A stretch of 64,000 nt of DNA from Chelydra serpentina. Lineage: Eukaryota > Chordata > Testudines > Chelydridae. The notes beneath the pieces are model-generated. The model worked only from the letters and a program-made list of their open reading frames with translations, had not been told where the DNA came from and did not search any database. Shown here piece by piece: positions 54,379 to 64,000 of this stretch (positions within the stretch are counted from its first letter, which is position 1; each line of letters starts with the position of its first letter). The position numbers and the translations under genes were made by a program. The stretch is taken from positions 26,940,501 to 27,004,500 of the forward strand of contig JBAIAC010000059.1 in the NCBI GenBank assembly GCA_037349315.1, in the 5' to 3' direction.

Positions 54379-54635
54379 GCTTCCCCCGGTACGCTGTTTG
54401 CAGGACAGCAGAGTGGGAGCAGAAGCGGCGGGTGGATAACAATGGTGGCAGCAATATGGCGCCCGCACGAAAAAAGGCGCGAAAGGATTTTTCGCTCCCC
54501 CCTCAGGTGCTTTCACGGAGGGAGGGGGGAGCAAGGGTTAGGCTCATTTCCTTCTAGCTGCAGATAGTACAATATGCCGTGAGCAGGGGTTAGGCGCCTT
54601 TCCTTCCAGCTGCAGATGGTACAATAAGCTCTACT

Positions 54636-54711
54636 GACCCCCTCAAGGATTGAACTTGCAACCCCGGGTTTAGCGGGCCAACGCTCAGAACGCTGAGCTA
54701 TCCCTCTGCCC
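54636..54711 (-). repeat. tRNA-like sequence in the Harbinger right arm
   Basis: Minus strand: GGGATAGCTCAGCG (A-box-like, D arm GCTC/GAGC), then GCCCGCTAAACCCGG, then a T arm CAAG-TTCAATC-CTTG (B box AGTTCAATCC). The anticodon stem is poor and the acceptor stem does not close, so this is a tRNA-derived SINE head or tRNA pseudogene. Similar text is familiar from tRNA-derived SINEs of sauropsids. Confidence 0.55.
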
Positions 54712-55271
54712 GTATTATACCGTGACTGAATCTCCACTAGACCTAATGTGAAGGCGTACGCTGGAGATGTACGGTAATTGTGAGCTGAGCAGCCTTCTGT
54801 AGCCTTCTGTAGCAAACATGGAAAGCACGCAGACAAGGCGCGAAAAAGATTGCTTTCAAGGAGGGAGGGAGGGACGTTTGATGGCCTGATGACATGTACC
54901 CAGAACCACCAGCGACATTTTTTTCTGCCCCATCAGGCTTTGGGATCGCAACCCAGAATTCCAATGGGCGGTGGAGACTGCGGGAACTGTGGGATAGCTA
55001 CCCGCAATGCAATGCTTCGAAGGTCGATGCTACTCTCGCTACTGTGGACACAGACAATCGACCTCATGGTCTTAACGCTCTTTAGTGGGGACACACACAA
55101 TTGATTCCATTAATTCGGGTTTTAATATATCGACTTCTATAATTTCGACCTAATTCTGTAGTGTAGACGTACCCTTAGTGTGTGGCAAGCTGGGGTGCAA
55201 ATCTGCCCTATACTAGCCTGCCATGCACTAACTGTCCATGTGGACCCTGCCACTGCATACTAAAAGTTCCC

Positions 55272-55324
55272 TAGTGCACTTTGATCTACCCCTATTTCAA
55301 AGTGGAGTAGATCAAAGTGCACTA
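55272..55324. repeat. Hairpin, 20-nt arms
   Basis: TAGTGCACTTTGATCTACCC and its inverse GAGTAGATCAAAGTGCACTA (19/20 paired) with a 13-nt loop. It probably belongs to a small MITE whose limits I could not set. Confidence 0.6.
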
Positions 55325-55327
55325 TGG

Positions 55328-55630
55328 CAGTGGTTCTCAAACTTTTTTTTTCCATGGACCACTTGAAAATTGCTGAGGGTCTCAGCGGACCACTTAATGA
55401 TCTTTCCAAATGTTGTTTGTACCTCACCTTACACGTGTATCGTCTCCAGGGTCCAGGCACCTAATTAGTGGAGCCACGCCCACTAATTTAGTCTCCCTAA
55501 ATTAGGGAGCAGGTGAGGTTCCACTAATTAGGTGGGAGGCCCTTCACTGTCTTGTGTGCAGCCGCCCAGACACGCACCTTAGAGGGAACTATCCACGAAC
55601 CACTTGAATGGAGCTCGCGAACCACGACAC
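55328..55630 (+). mobile_element. hAT (Charlie-like) MITE, right end eroded
   Basis: Begins CAGTGGTTCTCAAAC, the Charlie-type TIR, followed by TTTTTTTTTCCATGGACCAC. The right end GAACCACTTGAATGGAG and GCGAACCACGACACT is decayed, so the boundary is approximate. Confidence 0.6.
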
Positions 55631-56545
55631 TAGGGAATTTTTAGTGCCCAGTAGCAGGATCCATACTGACACTCAGTACATGACATGCTAATCCACTGCA
55701 GATTTAGCTTGCTGCACACTAAGTGGATGTCCAGACAAGCCCTAATAAACGTGGCCTGATTTGCAGAGCTGCTGAACACTTACAAATCACTTTGAAGCCA
55801 GCGGTTTGCCAGCTCGAGCAATTTAATAGTGAGTCTCAGAATATTTGGTGCTTTTCTTATAGTCTCAGATTCTAGAGTCCTGCAGTTTCAAGGGAATTCT
55901 CGCCCTCAGGGATGTGGAGAAAAGTTTGAAAAAAATGACCCCAGTGAAGCCTAAAGGCTCAGAAATCAGAAAGCAAATAAAAAGCATCACAAATGGGTTT
56001 TTTTCCCTCTTAAAATCCTCATAATTTTTAAGCCTGATTTTGGGGGAGCCTGGCTCATGATTTCTGAACATCTGGAGCTGGCAGTGCTGGGGAACCACTT
56101 TCAAAAATCAGCTCACTTTTAACTAATATCTTTCTCTCAAGTTTGGAATTTGGGGTTAATCTCCACAACAGCCTGGGGTATTTGAGGGCTGAGAGACATG
56201 GCCATAGTGCTTTGTCCTAATACTTCAAAGAAAAGGAAACAGCTTCTTTCTCATATCTATATATGGAACCAAATGGCTCTGCTATTGAACTCCCTTTCTA
56301 CTGTAGGTAAAAGCCTATGTCTTCATCTTGGGCTCCCGCCCAAGACGCCATTATCAGGGGGGTGCCGTGAGCAGTGTAGGGGTGCACAGAGCTCCACAAA
56401 CTTGCAAAGGAGATGAGTGGGGGAACACCTAGATTTCTCCCTGCTTCTTCTCCACAGAAGAAAGTGTGGGTGAGTAGGGAAGCAGTCTCCCCCTCGCCCA
56501 GGTTCTTCAGACCCAGGACCTGGGCTTGCCACCACCAGTATTGAT
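55631..56545. other. Unassigned
   Basis: No recognised gene or repeat boundary. Confidence 0.35.
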
Positions 56546-56546
56546 T

Positions 56547-56830
56547 GCTCAGCCCCTGCCTGAGGGCCTGAGCCCTGACTGTCTATTGCCCGCCCTGACC
56601 AAGGGCCTGGCCTTATTGAACTACGGTTTGCTCAGCTCCTGCCGGAAGGCCTGAGCCCGGACTGTTTGTTGCCCCGCCCTGACCTAGGGCCCGGGCTTAC
56701 CTCTTGAACTATTACTCAGCCCCTGCCTGAGGGCCTGAGCCAGTGAGTGTTGGCGCCCACCCTGACCCAGGGTCCAGGCCTGCTAACAACAGACTGTTTG
56801 CTCGGCCCCTCTCTAAGAGGGCCTGAGCTG
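56547..56830 (+). repeat. Minisatellite, unit about 80-90 bp, 3.5 copies
   Basis: Units start GCTCAGCCCCTGCCTGAGGG (56547), GCTCAGCTCCTGCCGGAAGG (56630), CTCAGCCCCTGCCTGAGGGC (about 56712) and GCTCGGCCCCTCTCTAAGAG (about 56801), each followed by CCTGAGCC, GCCCTGACC and GGGCC blocks. Such arrays occur in LTRs of turtle-type retroelements; the flanking GAAGCTAATTCCCCGACAGC may be LTR too. Confidence 0.7.
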
Positions 56831-57399
56831 CTCATGCTACTACTACAACGAAGCTAATTCCCCGACAGCTGACTGAGCTAGCGAGGCGGTCTGGTCCCCA
56901 GCCGCCCCGGAGGAGCCCTGAAATGCCTACAGGGAGAAAAAGGCACCGTGCAGGAGTTGGGGAGAAGGGGTTATTCATTATTATTGTATATTTTACAAAT
57001 AATTTCAAACATGTCTCAGATTAGATGCCTGAAATCAAGCTCAGTTTTATCAGTGGCTACCATCTCTCCGCTTCTCTGCACTACCTTTAGATGGGTCCAT
57101 CTCCCCCTCCATCTCCTGGGTTCTCTTCTTCCCTTACTTTATTCTAGAGAGCATGCAGAATTCGATCAGCAGGAGCCAAAGATTTGATCCTGAAACCTTT
57201 ACTCTCCAAGGAGTCCTTACCTGTACACTTAATCCCATTGAATTCACGATGGTTGCAGGATCTGTCCCCAGCTCCTGCCGTAGCTCAGTAGTTCAGAGTT
57301 TTGGACCAGCACTATATTTGTGCTGATTTGTCTGCAAACATTTTAATGTTTTGCTGCTGTTATGAACAATAAAGAACAATTCGATGTTCTGCCATATAG

Positions 57400-58060
57400 T
57401 CTTTGCCCCAGCACCTCTTTCAATACAAATTAAGCATGAAAGGAGGCAGCAGGGTCTGGGGGGAGCCCACAGGGGCCGGGGGTGATGGGGAACCCATGGG
57501 GTCAGGTGTAATAGGGGTTGGGAAGTCCAGGGAACCTGCGAGAGCCAGAAGCAATGGGGGGAGGTGTCTTTTATTCTGTATAAAGCTTATACCAGGTAAA
57601 TTCATAAATTGTCCGCCCTCTATAACACTGATAGAGAAATATGCACAGCTGTTTGCTCCCCTACCCCCAGGTATTAATCACTTACTCTGTGTTTATTAAT
57701 AAACAAAAGTGATTGTATTAAGTCTAAAAAGTAGGATTTAAGTGGTTTCAAGTAATAACACAGAACAAAGTAAATCACAAAAGCAAAATAAAGTAAAAAC
57801 ACGCAAGTTTAAGCCTAACACATTAAGCAACTGATTACAGGTAATATCTCCCCCTTAAAGATGTTCCAATAAGATTTTTTCAAAGACTGGACTCTTCCCT
57901 AGTCTGGGCCCAATTCTTTCCCCGGTACAGTCCTTGTTAGATCCAGAAGCCATCTCAGGTGGTAAGCAGGGGTTTCCTCATGCATGTATTAGGGGGCTAA
58001 GCCGAAGAGCTCCTATTAAACACAGACACAGCATTTGCTGAGATTGGGGAATGTGACAGT
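57400..58060 (-). mobile_element. Possible LTR fragment
   Basis: AT-rich tract TTTATTAATAAACAAAAGTG with AAGTCTAAAAAGTAGG and AAGTGGTTTCAAGTAATAAC resembles the middle of the probable LTR at 905-2144. Ends unclear. Confidence 0.35.
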
Positions 58061-59187
58061 GTGCTGAGTAAGGAGGGCTTAATCATCCCCCTACCACTCC
58101 AGCCCCAATCAAGGGGAATGGATTGGGGCTGGGTGATCAGCCCTGCTCCTGCCTGGCAAGGAGAAACAACTGCCAGCCTAATTAGCCAAGGGCTATAAAG
58201 GTTGGGAGGATGGAAGCCAGAAGAGGGAAGGGGTGGGAAGAGAAAGGCCAGGCACAGAGAGGGGTGGGGTGGGATGGGATGGAGTGGAGCCTGGCCCAGC
58301 CCCACCCCCACCCCCACCCCATGGTCTACTACTGGCAAAGTTTGGCTGTGAAAAACTTGTACATAGATAGCAAGATGGCGGGGGGGAACAGCTGTAAAAA
58401 AAAAAAAGAGCACTGGTGTTTGCACCAACCCGAGGTGTTCCAGACTGATTTGCAAGGGAAGCAAGGGCATAAATCAGAGTGGCCCAGCGTATGCCTCGCT
58501 ACAGGGAATTTTAGAGAATTTCCACAGTGCCAAAGCCACTGGAGATTAAAGAGTTTCTGCTTTACAAACAGAATCAAAGATGAGATGAAATAATTTCTGA
58601 GCATGTGGCTGAATTAAAGAAATAAACAGAACGTTGCCAGTGTAGAGAGTTTAAATGCCTTGTGCTAGTACCAGTGAGCCTCATATCCCTGCTTCTACTA
58701 CAAGTGGCCCTAAGAGAACAAAGCAGGAAGGTGTCGCTGCTACAGCTACACGGACAGAGCAGACACTGCTGCAGATAGTGTTGTGGTGCCTATGAGACAT
58801 TATCCAGGAAGAATTCATAAACCACCTGTGACTGAATTTGTAGCATATTGTATATTTACTGATAGTAGTTTTGACAGAAGTGTATTGGTGACTAACTCCT
58901 TTACATCAAAGTGGGAGGAGGATGTAGTGCATAAGGATAGATGAGTATCACTTTAAATGTTTTCTGAACCCTCAAATAACACTTACCCTGTTTGACAATG
59001 ATGCCCATGGGAGCCAGCTGAGGTCACTCAATCAGGGTGGACTGCACACAGAACAGGGTGGACAAACCCCAGAAGCTGGTGGATATTCCAATATTTAGAT
59101 TCACCAAGCCAGCACGAAATAGCATCTGTAATACCTCACTGGTTACTCAGAAGTCCAAACAACGCAGTTCCCTTAAAGTACAATATA
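58061..59187. other. Unassigned; LTR-like and low-complexity parts
   Basis: 58050-58200 has LTR-like features (TGTGACAGTGTGCTGAG, GGGCTATAAAGG) without a second boundary; 58290-58322 is a CCCCA run. 58400-59187 has nothing recognised. Confidence 0.35.
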
Positions 59188-59333
59188 GTGACAGATGATG
59201 TGGAAAAAGCTGAAGTACTCAATGCTTTTTTTCATACATTCATAGATTCGTAGATTCTAGGGCTGGAAGGGACCTCAAGAGGTCATCGAGTCCAGCCCCC
59301 TGCCCTCATGGCAGGACCAAGTACTGTCTAGAC
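59188..59333. mobile_element. Two CR1 fragments, opposite strands
   Basis: 59188-59236 matches plus-strand CR1 ORF2 text (AGTGACAGATGATGTGGAAA, AAGCTGAAGTACTCAATGC; compare 30281). 59237-59333 is a CR1 3' end on the minus strand (TTCATAGATTCGTAGATTCT, GGCTGGAAGGGACCTC). The hAT element begins at 59334. Confidence 0.65.
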
Positions 59334-59454
59334 CAGTGGTTCCCAAAGTGGGGTTCGCGAACCCCTAGGGGTTCGCAGAACGTTTCAGGGGGTTCGCGAG
59401 AAAGATTTCATGAATGGCGGCCAGAGGACTCTGGTGGGACGCAGTTGCAGGGCA

Positions 59455-59700
59455 GACAGCCCGAGCCCCAGGGAGAGCGGGGCCGGGCACTTTGAGCCGT
59501 CAGTCTGAGCGCCTCCCCTGTCAGCGGGGAAGCCGGCAGCCAGAGTCTCAGAGAGAGCGGGGCTGGGCAGTTTGAGCCGGCAGTCTGAGTCCCTCCCCTG
59601 TCAGCGGGGAAGCCGGCAGCCCGAGCCCCAGGGAGAGCGGGGCTGGGCAGGCAGCCCCAGCCCTCCCCCGTCAGCGGGGGAGCCAGGAGCCCCAGCACTC
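59455..59700 (+). repeat. Tandem GC-rich repeats in the hAT 5' region
   Basis: A unit of about 60 nt (CCCCTGTCAGCGGGGAAGCC, GGCAGCCCGAGCCCCAGGGA, GAGCGGGGCTGGGCAG) occurs three to four times. Non-coding, ahead of the transposase. Confidence 0.7.
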
Positions 59701-60035
59701 CATGCGGGTTGCAGGTGGCAGCTCGGACCCCTGTCCTTGTCAGACAGGGGAAGTTTGCATCCAGGGCAGTCAGCAGGGGGCCACACTGAACGTGGGGGGT
59801 GGTCCAAGATAATTTGTCCCTTGCAGGGCACCTTCCTCGGCCGGAAGAAAAGCTGTTTGCGAGCCAAACCAGCCGGAAGCACGTTGTAGCCAGTGTAGGA
59901 GTGTTAAGGTGTCTCAGTAATTGTCCTTCTCTCTGGAGTGCTGATTTGCTTCAGTGAGTGAATCTTCTCATTTTCTAGTTTGTTGGTTGTTAGCAGTCTC
60001 TGTTATTTTTATTAGAACTTTTGTACACAAGTTCA

Positions 60036-61925
60036 ATGGATAAGTGGCTGAAAAAGGAAAGTGTAAAGACGCTAGAATCAGCTAGTGTTTCCTCAAGTCC
60101 GCACTGTGGAAAATCTAAGTCTAATGATCATGATGGTCCTGGAAAGTCACTTACAAAGAAAAGAAAATATGATGATGATTATATAAAATATGGCTTTACA
60201 TGCATTGGTGATCAAGAACATGCAAAACCACTGTGTGTGATTTGTGGTGATGTTCTAGCAAACAGCAGCCTCAAACCTTCTCTACTTCGGCGCCATTTAG
60301 AAACTAGGCATGCTGCACAACTCGACAAGCCTGTTGATTTTTTCAAGTGAAAATTAGCTGAGAAGAAAAGTGACATTACCAGTTTTACATCCAAAGCAAG
60401 TACTGATAATGAAAATGCACTTAAAGCGTCATACCGCGTGAGCTACCGAGTAGCAAAAGCGTCAGAAGCCCATACCATAGCAGAGAGCTTGATTGGTCCA
60501 TGTATAAAAGATGTAGTTCACTGCATGCTCGGAGAAAAGGCTGCAAAAAGGATTGACATGGTACCTTTGTCCAATAATACGTTGTCACGAAGAATTAATG
60601 ACATGTCTAATAATGTAGAGACCACAATTGTACAGAGAGTGAAAAATAGTCCATATTATGCTATACAGTTGGATGAATCAACTGATGTAGCTAATCTAGC
60701 TATTTTGCTACTGTTTGTACGTTATGTGAATGAAGGTATGGTTGAAGAAGACTTGTTGTTTTGCCGACCATTGGAAGAACGTACAACTGGAGAAGATATC
60801 TTCAATCTGACTAATGCATATTTTCAAGAAAAGGAAATAGATTGGTCTCGTTGCCTAGGCATTTGCACTGATGGGGCCACATCAATGACGGGGAAGTATA
60901 CTGGATTTGTAGCTCGAACAAAAAAGGTTGCCTCAAAAGTCTCTTGGACTCATTGCAGCATCCATAGACAAGCCCTTGCAACAAAACGCATGCCAGAGGA
61001 ACTGAAGGAAGTGCTGGACAATGCAGTGAAAATGGTGAATTTCATAAAATCACGGCCAACAAATTCCAGAATATTTCACGTACTTTGTGAAGAAATGGGT
61101 AGTATACACGACTGTCTGTTGACCCATACTGAAGTTAGATGGCTCTCACGGGGTAAAATCCTTGTGCGCTTGTTTGAGCTTAGAATTGAAATCCTAGTTT
61201 TTTTCAACAGCCACCCTTTCCACCTTGCCAGCTGTATGGAAAATCATGTCTGGCTCCAGCGCCTAGCTTATTTAGCAGATATTTTCTCAAGAATTAATGA
61301 CCTAAATTTATCTCTTCAAGGCCTCAATATAACAGTTTTCAATGTGCAAGAGCGAGTTGAATCCCTGATAAAGAAGTTGCAGTTCTGGGAAAGTTGTTTG
61401 GAAAACAATCAAACTGAGTGTTTCAGTAATCTTCATGATTTCCTGGCAGAACATAAACTTCAGTTAGATCAGTGCACTAAAACCAATATAACTGCACACC
61501 TAAAAGTACTTTGCACAACTTTCAGGGAATACTTTCCAGCTATGTCAGGCGATAATGACTGGATTCGCAACCCTTTTGATGATACCACTTTCTCAACACA
61601 GATATTAAACACCAAGGAAAAAGAGAAATTGATTGAGATCTCCTGTGATTACAAACTGAAAAGGAGTTTCAGAAATCTATCATTGATCAACTTTTGGCTG
61701 AGTTTAAGAAATGAGTACCCCTTTCTGGCAGAAAAAGCTGCTGCAGTTTTGTTACCATTTTCAACAACATACTTATGCGAGAAAGCATTTTCCTCGTATG
61801 CACATCTGAAAACTAAATACAGAAACAGACTTGATGCCGAACCAGACCTGAGACTTTATCTTTCTCCAGTGGTTCCAGACTTCCAAGAGCTATGCAGAGC
61901 AAAGCAAGCGCATCCATCACACTGA
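60036..61925 (+). pseudogene. hAT transposase (BED finger, RNase-H-like core), one stop
   Basis: Reads MDKWLKKESVKTLES from ATG 60036. A BED-type zinc finger spans CVICGDVLANSSLKPSLLRR with HLETRH. A TGA at 60348-60350 breaks the frame, then the same frame continues to 61925. Core blocks: IQLDESTDVANLAI, CTDGATSMTG, THCSIHRQAL, TEVRWLSRGK, and the hAT dimerisation end LLPFSTTYLCEKAFSSYAHL with KTKYRNRL. No frameshift, so 630 codons lie in a single frame except for this stop. Similar domesticated genes (ZBED5, FAM200 type) exist in vertebrates; TIRs here show it is an element copy. Confidence 0.9.
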
Positions 61926-62045
61926 GGAAATTTAAATTTAAATCCCTGGAAATATTCATTTTTAGGAGGGGGTTCACGAGATGTCACAAGTTAGTGAAAG
62001 GGGTTCGCGGGCTGTTAAAGTTTGGGAACCACTGAGCTAGAGGGT

Positions 62046-62193
62046 CCTGTAAATGTCTCTGGTGAAACACAATGTTAAGAGAGTTATGGTTTAAAAAATG
62101 CATGACAGATTTAGGAAAGACGTTACCATCTGGGGGAAATCTGTAGGAGTCAAAGAACTCACCCAGCCCCTGTTTTGGTAAGTAGAGGGTCAT
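62046..62193 (-). pseudogene. Polinton adenain-like protease fragment
   Basis: A short minus-strand frame (GLGEFFDSYRFPPDGN, FHQRHLQDPLA) that resembles the middle of the adenovirus-type cysteine protease of Polintons (the GExFDSYG and QLQ blocks). It lies downstream of the capsid-type fragment and is cut by the right end of the hAT element before the expected catalytic Cys, so it is a fossil. Confidence 0.5.
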
Positions 62194-62319
62194 TCAGTGT
62201 TCCCTAGGTAAGTTATGGGTTTGTGTGTTAACAATAAGCCCCAGAGGTCTTCTGGACACAAAGCCTTAAAAAAGAAGCGTTCTTTGATAAAATATGTGCT
62301 AACTGCATGGTGTTCATAA

Positions 62320-62667
62320 TCACATATAGTCACACAGAACACTTCTTCTACAGTTCACTTTGAGTAGGTTATCAAAAACTGCATACACTATCATGTTGAC
62401 CATAGAGGACAACACCGTTGCAAACCTAATCTCCACACTCAGGTTTCCAGTTTTAATCAGAGAATAATGATTGGCGCACTCCTGGTCCAGAGTCAGCTCA
62501 AAGGCGTACAGCATGTAACCTTGGGCAAATTCACCATGGTCAATCAAGAGCGCTCGGTCTTTTACATATTTCTCAGTCATTTGCATGAGCTGCATGTACT
62601 CCCTCATGCAGTTCACATTCTCAAAATCCAGTTGTAGAAGTTTAGCCAGCACCTGTTCACCATCCAC
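62320..62667 (-). pseudogene. Polinton/Maverick capsid-type protein fragment
   Basis: A 115-codon minus-strand frame without stop: DGEQVLAKLLQLDFENVNCM, EFAQGYMLYAFELTLDQECA, NHYSLIKTGNLSVEIRFA, VNMIVYAVFDNLLKVNCRRS. The blocks YAFELTxD, LIKTGNxxxEIRF and VNMIVYAxFDN are recognisable as the C-terminal region of the Polinton (adintovirus-type) structural protein often labelled F54H12.2-like. The N-terminal part is missing; a CR1 3' end abuts at 62670. Identification rests on memory of the family. Confidence 0.6.
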
Positions 62668-62670
62668 ATA

Positions 62671-62920
62671 TAAGGGAACTAGATAAATTCATGTAGGTTA
62701 AGTCCATTAATAGCTATTAGCCAGGATGGGTAAGGAATGGTGTCCCTAGCCTCTGTTTGTCAGAGGGGGGTGATGGATGGCAGGAGAGAGATCACTTGTT
62801 CAATACCTGTTTGGTTCACTCCCTCTGGGGCACCTGGCATTGGCCACTGTCAGCAGACAGGATACTGGGCTGGATGGACCTTTGGTCTGACCCAGTATGT
62901 CCATTCTTATATTCTTATGT
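62671..62920 (+). mobile_element. CR1 3' end, plus strand
   Basis: GAACTAGATAAATTCATG through TTAGCCAGGATGGGTAAGG, CAGAGGGGGGTGATGGATGG, CTGGGCTGGATGGACC and the terminal TTCTTATATTCTTATG: an older CR1 subfamily 3'UTR. Confidence 0.8.
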
Positions 62921-63251
62921 AAGGCTACGAAATGACCACGTCCTGCTGACTACCAACACCGCTGTGAAGTGCCAAGAACTGGCTACCTGAACCCATGCTT
63001 CTCACTGCAAAAAGGCCCCTCCATCTTGAGATGACTCCACCCCAACTGCTTACCCACATGAAAGACCCCCTAAGCTTATTTCTACCAGCTTAGGTTAAAA
63101 CTCCCTGTCCTATTGGGTTCCGGGAAGTGGACGGGCGGAAGCCCGCCCACTGCTAAAGGACCCCCCACCAGCCTAAGGGGAGGATCCACAGGACCTGGAA
63201 TCCAAATGACTTTGGGGGACAACTAATGAAATAACAGGGTCGGGAATGCGG
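62921..63251. other. Unassigned
   Basis: No recognised feature; probably includes the 3'UTR of the LINE to the right. Confidence 0.4.
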
Positions 63252-64000
63252 TCACAGGGTTAAAAGAAGGGAGCCTGATGGGGACACCGAGCAGAGAACC
63301 CCAGACAGCGCCCACTGCTCCTCAAAGGCCTCAAGGGAGCCAGTGGACACCGCCCAGAGGAATTCTGCTCGGATGCGTGAACAGACAAAGGATCGGAAAC
63401 AGGCCCCAAAGTCACCGGAGCCTCCATCAGCCAACCTCCTCTCCCTGGTTTTATAGATGGCCAGTTTAGCCAGGGCCAGGAGGAGATTGACCAGGAGGTC
63501 CCGTGACTTTGTGGGGCCACGGATAGGGAGTGCGTAGAGAAGGAGGTGAGGGGGAAAGTGCAGCCAAAATCGTAACAAAAGATTTGTGAGGAGCTGGAAT
63601 AGGGGCTGCAACCCGGTGCACTCCAGGTAAACGTGCGCCAGGGTCTCCCTCACACCGCAGAAGGGGCAGGTATCTGGGACAGGGGTAAACCGCGTCAAAT
63701 ACACGCCCGTGCTGACGGCCCCATGAAGGAGTCGCCAGCTGACATCCCCGGTGGGCCTCGGTATCAGGGTGGAATAGAGGCTGGCCCACCGGGGCTCCTC
63801 ACCCTCTAGAGGTGGTAGAAGGTCCCGCCACTTTGTGTCGGGGCGGGACACGAGGGTGAGGAAATGAAGGGTGTGGAGCACAAGCGTGTAGAGATGCTTC
63901 CGTGATGCGGTTTGAAAGCGGACCGGCTGCAAGGTGTGCAGCCGGCTCATGGAGAAGGGGCGGAAGGGCCGGTTGGGTCCACGGGGCAGGGGCCCGATGA
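63252..64000 (-). mobile_element. Tx1-like/L1-like LINE ORF2 C-terminus, continues past window
   Basis: Minus-strand open frame at 63950-63252: GDVSWRLLHGAVSTGVYLTR, a CCHC-type finger CPFCGVRETLAHVYLEC, LLTNLLLRFWLHFPPHLLLY and KSRDLLVNLLLALAKLAIYK. The finger and the helical tail are the C-terminus of L1/Tx1-type ORF2 proteins. It differs from every CR1 copy in the window. The frame is open for 232 codons; the remainder lies beyond 64000. Confidence 0.72.

Larger units (their letters stand above)
50446..55174 (+). mobile_element. Autonomous-type PIF/Harbinger element
   Basis: 4729 bp, with target duplication TTA at 50443-50445 and 55175-55177. TIRs: left GCCCTGGTCTACACTACGAG and right (reverse complement) GGGTACGTCTACACTACAGA, each continuing into AGGTCGAA. 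It carries the two genes an autonomous Harbinger needs: a Myb/SANT DNA-binding protein on the plus strand (two exons) and a DDE transposase on the minus strand, convergent, with polyadenylation signals 34 bp apart. Both are open. The right arm holds a tRNA-like sequence and a duplicated 50-nt block. It looks young and possibly competent; many MITEs in the window share its TIR type. Confidence 0.93.
59334..62034 (+). mobile_element. hAT element with near-intact transposase
   Basis: 2701 bp with TIRs CAGTGGTTCCCAAAGT and CTTTGGGAACCACTG-type right end (AAAGTTTGGGAACCACTG), plus subterminal GGGGTTCGCGAACCCC repeats. Flanks GTCTAGAC and AGCTAGAG agree at only 5/8, so the duplication is eroded or one flank was altered. 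Contains tandem GC-rich units at 59455-59700 and a transposase frame with one stop. Confidence 0.88.

Noticed and set aside
54379..54534. Upstream 52-codon extension of the Harbinger transposase
   Set aside because: The extra residues are low-complexity with no conserved block, and the ATG at 54378 starts the recognisable domain.
54636..54711. Functional tRNA gene
   Set aside because: D and T arms are acceptable but the anticodon stem is weak and the acceptor stem does not close; better described as tRNA-derived.
56547..56830. Possible CRISPR-like or promoter repeat array
   Set aside because: Units are contiguous, long and diverged, without spacers; it is a minisatellite in a vertebrate genome.
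59188..59333. Twin-primed (5'-inverted) single CR1 insertion
   Set aside because: The opposite-strand piece lies beyond the 3' end of the minus-strand copy, not at its 5' end, so two separate fragments are simpler.

Overview
The window looks like a reptile nuclear genome, most probably a turtle. The evidence is dense CR1 LINEs, MIR-type SINEs, Penelope, Harbinger, hAT and Tc1/mariner-like elements, a vertebrate Ty3/gypsy-type element and a vertebrate inflammasome-type gene with spliced exons. Species and family names are inferred from sequence character; no database was searched.

One host gene dominates. A minus-strand NLRP-family gene (NLRP3/NLRP12-like) runs from 46379 down to 2399. I place eight coding exons: PYD 46379-46097, linker 41609-41568, FISNA+NACHT 34465-32704, a short LRR exon 24911-24822, three standard LRR exons (20507-20334, 13454-13284, 12949-12779) and a terminal exon 2672-2399. 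All junctions have AG/GT borders and compatible phases. The exons sum to 2967 nt, an uninterrupted 988-residue protein. Everything else between 2.7 and 46 kb lies in its introns.

The introns hold nested mobile elements. An old plus-strand CR1 (2.87-9.2 kb) is broken by a minus-strand CR1, a solo LTR, a hAT-type MITE, and a CR1/Penelope composite. A complete minus-strand LTR retrotransposon (14128-20059, target duplication GTGAC) has integrase ahead of reverse transcriptase, the unusual Gmr1-like order. Two further long CR1 copies lie at 28.77-32.32 kb and 35.06-40.25 kb, the latter split by a Penelope-like element with a GIY-YIG domain. Three copies of one hAT-type MITE have readable 8-bp target duplications, and more MITEs sit at 22.7-25.6 and 41.8-42.9 kb.

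Upstream of the NLRP gene are nested Harbinger MITEs (47.9-48.4 kb) and a hAT-like MITE (49.3-49.9 kb). A 4.7-kb Harbinger element (50446-55174) follows, with TIRs, a TTA duplication, and two open convergent genes (Myb/SANT protein and DDE transposase). Farther right are a minisatellite, a 2.7-kb hAT element whose transposase is broken by one stop, a Polinton/Maverick remnant with capsid-type and protease fragments, and the end of another LINE at the window edge.
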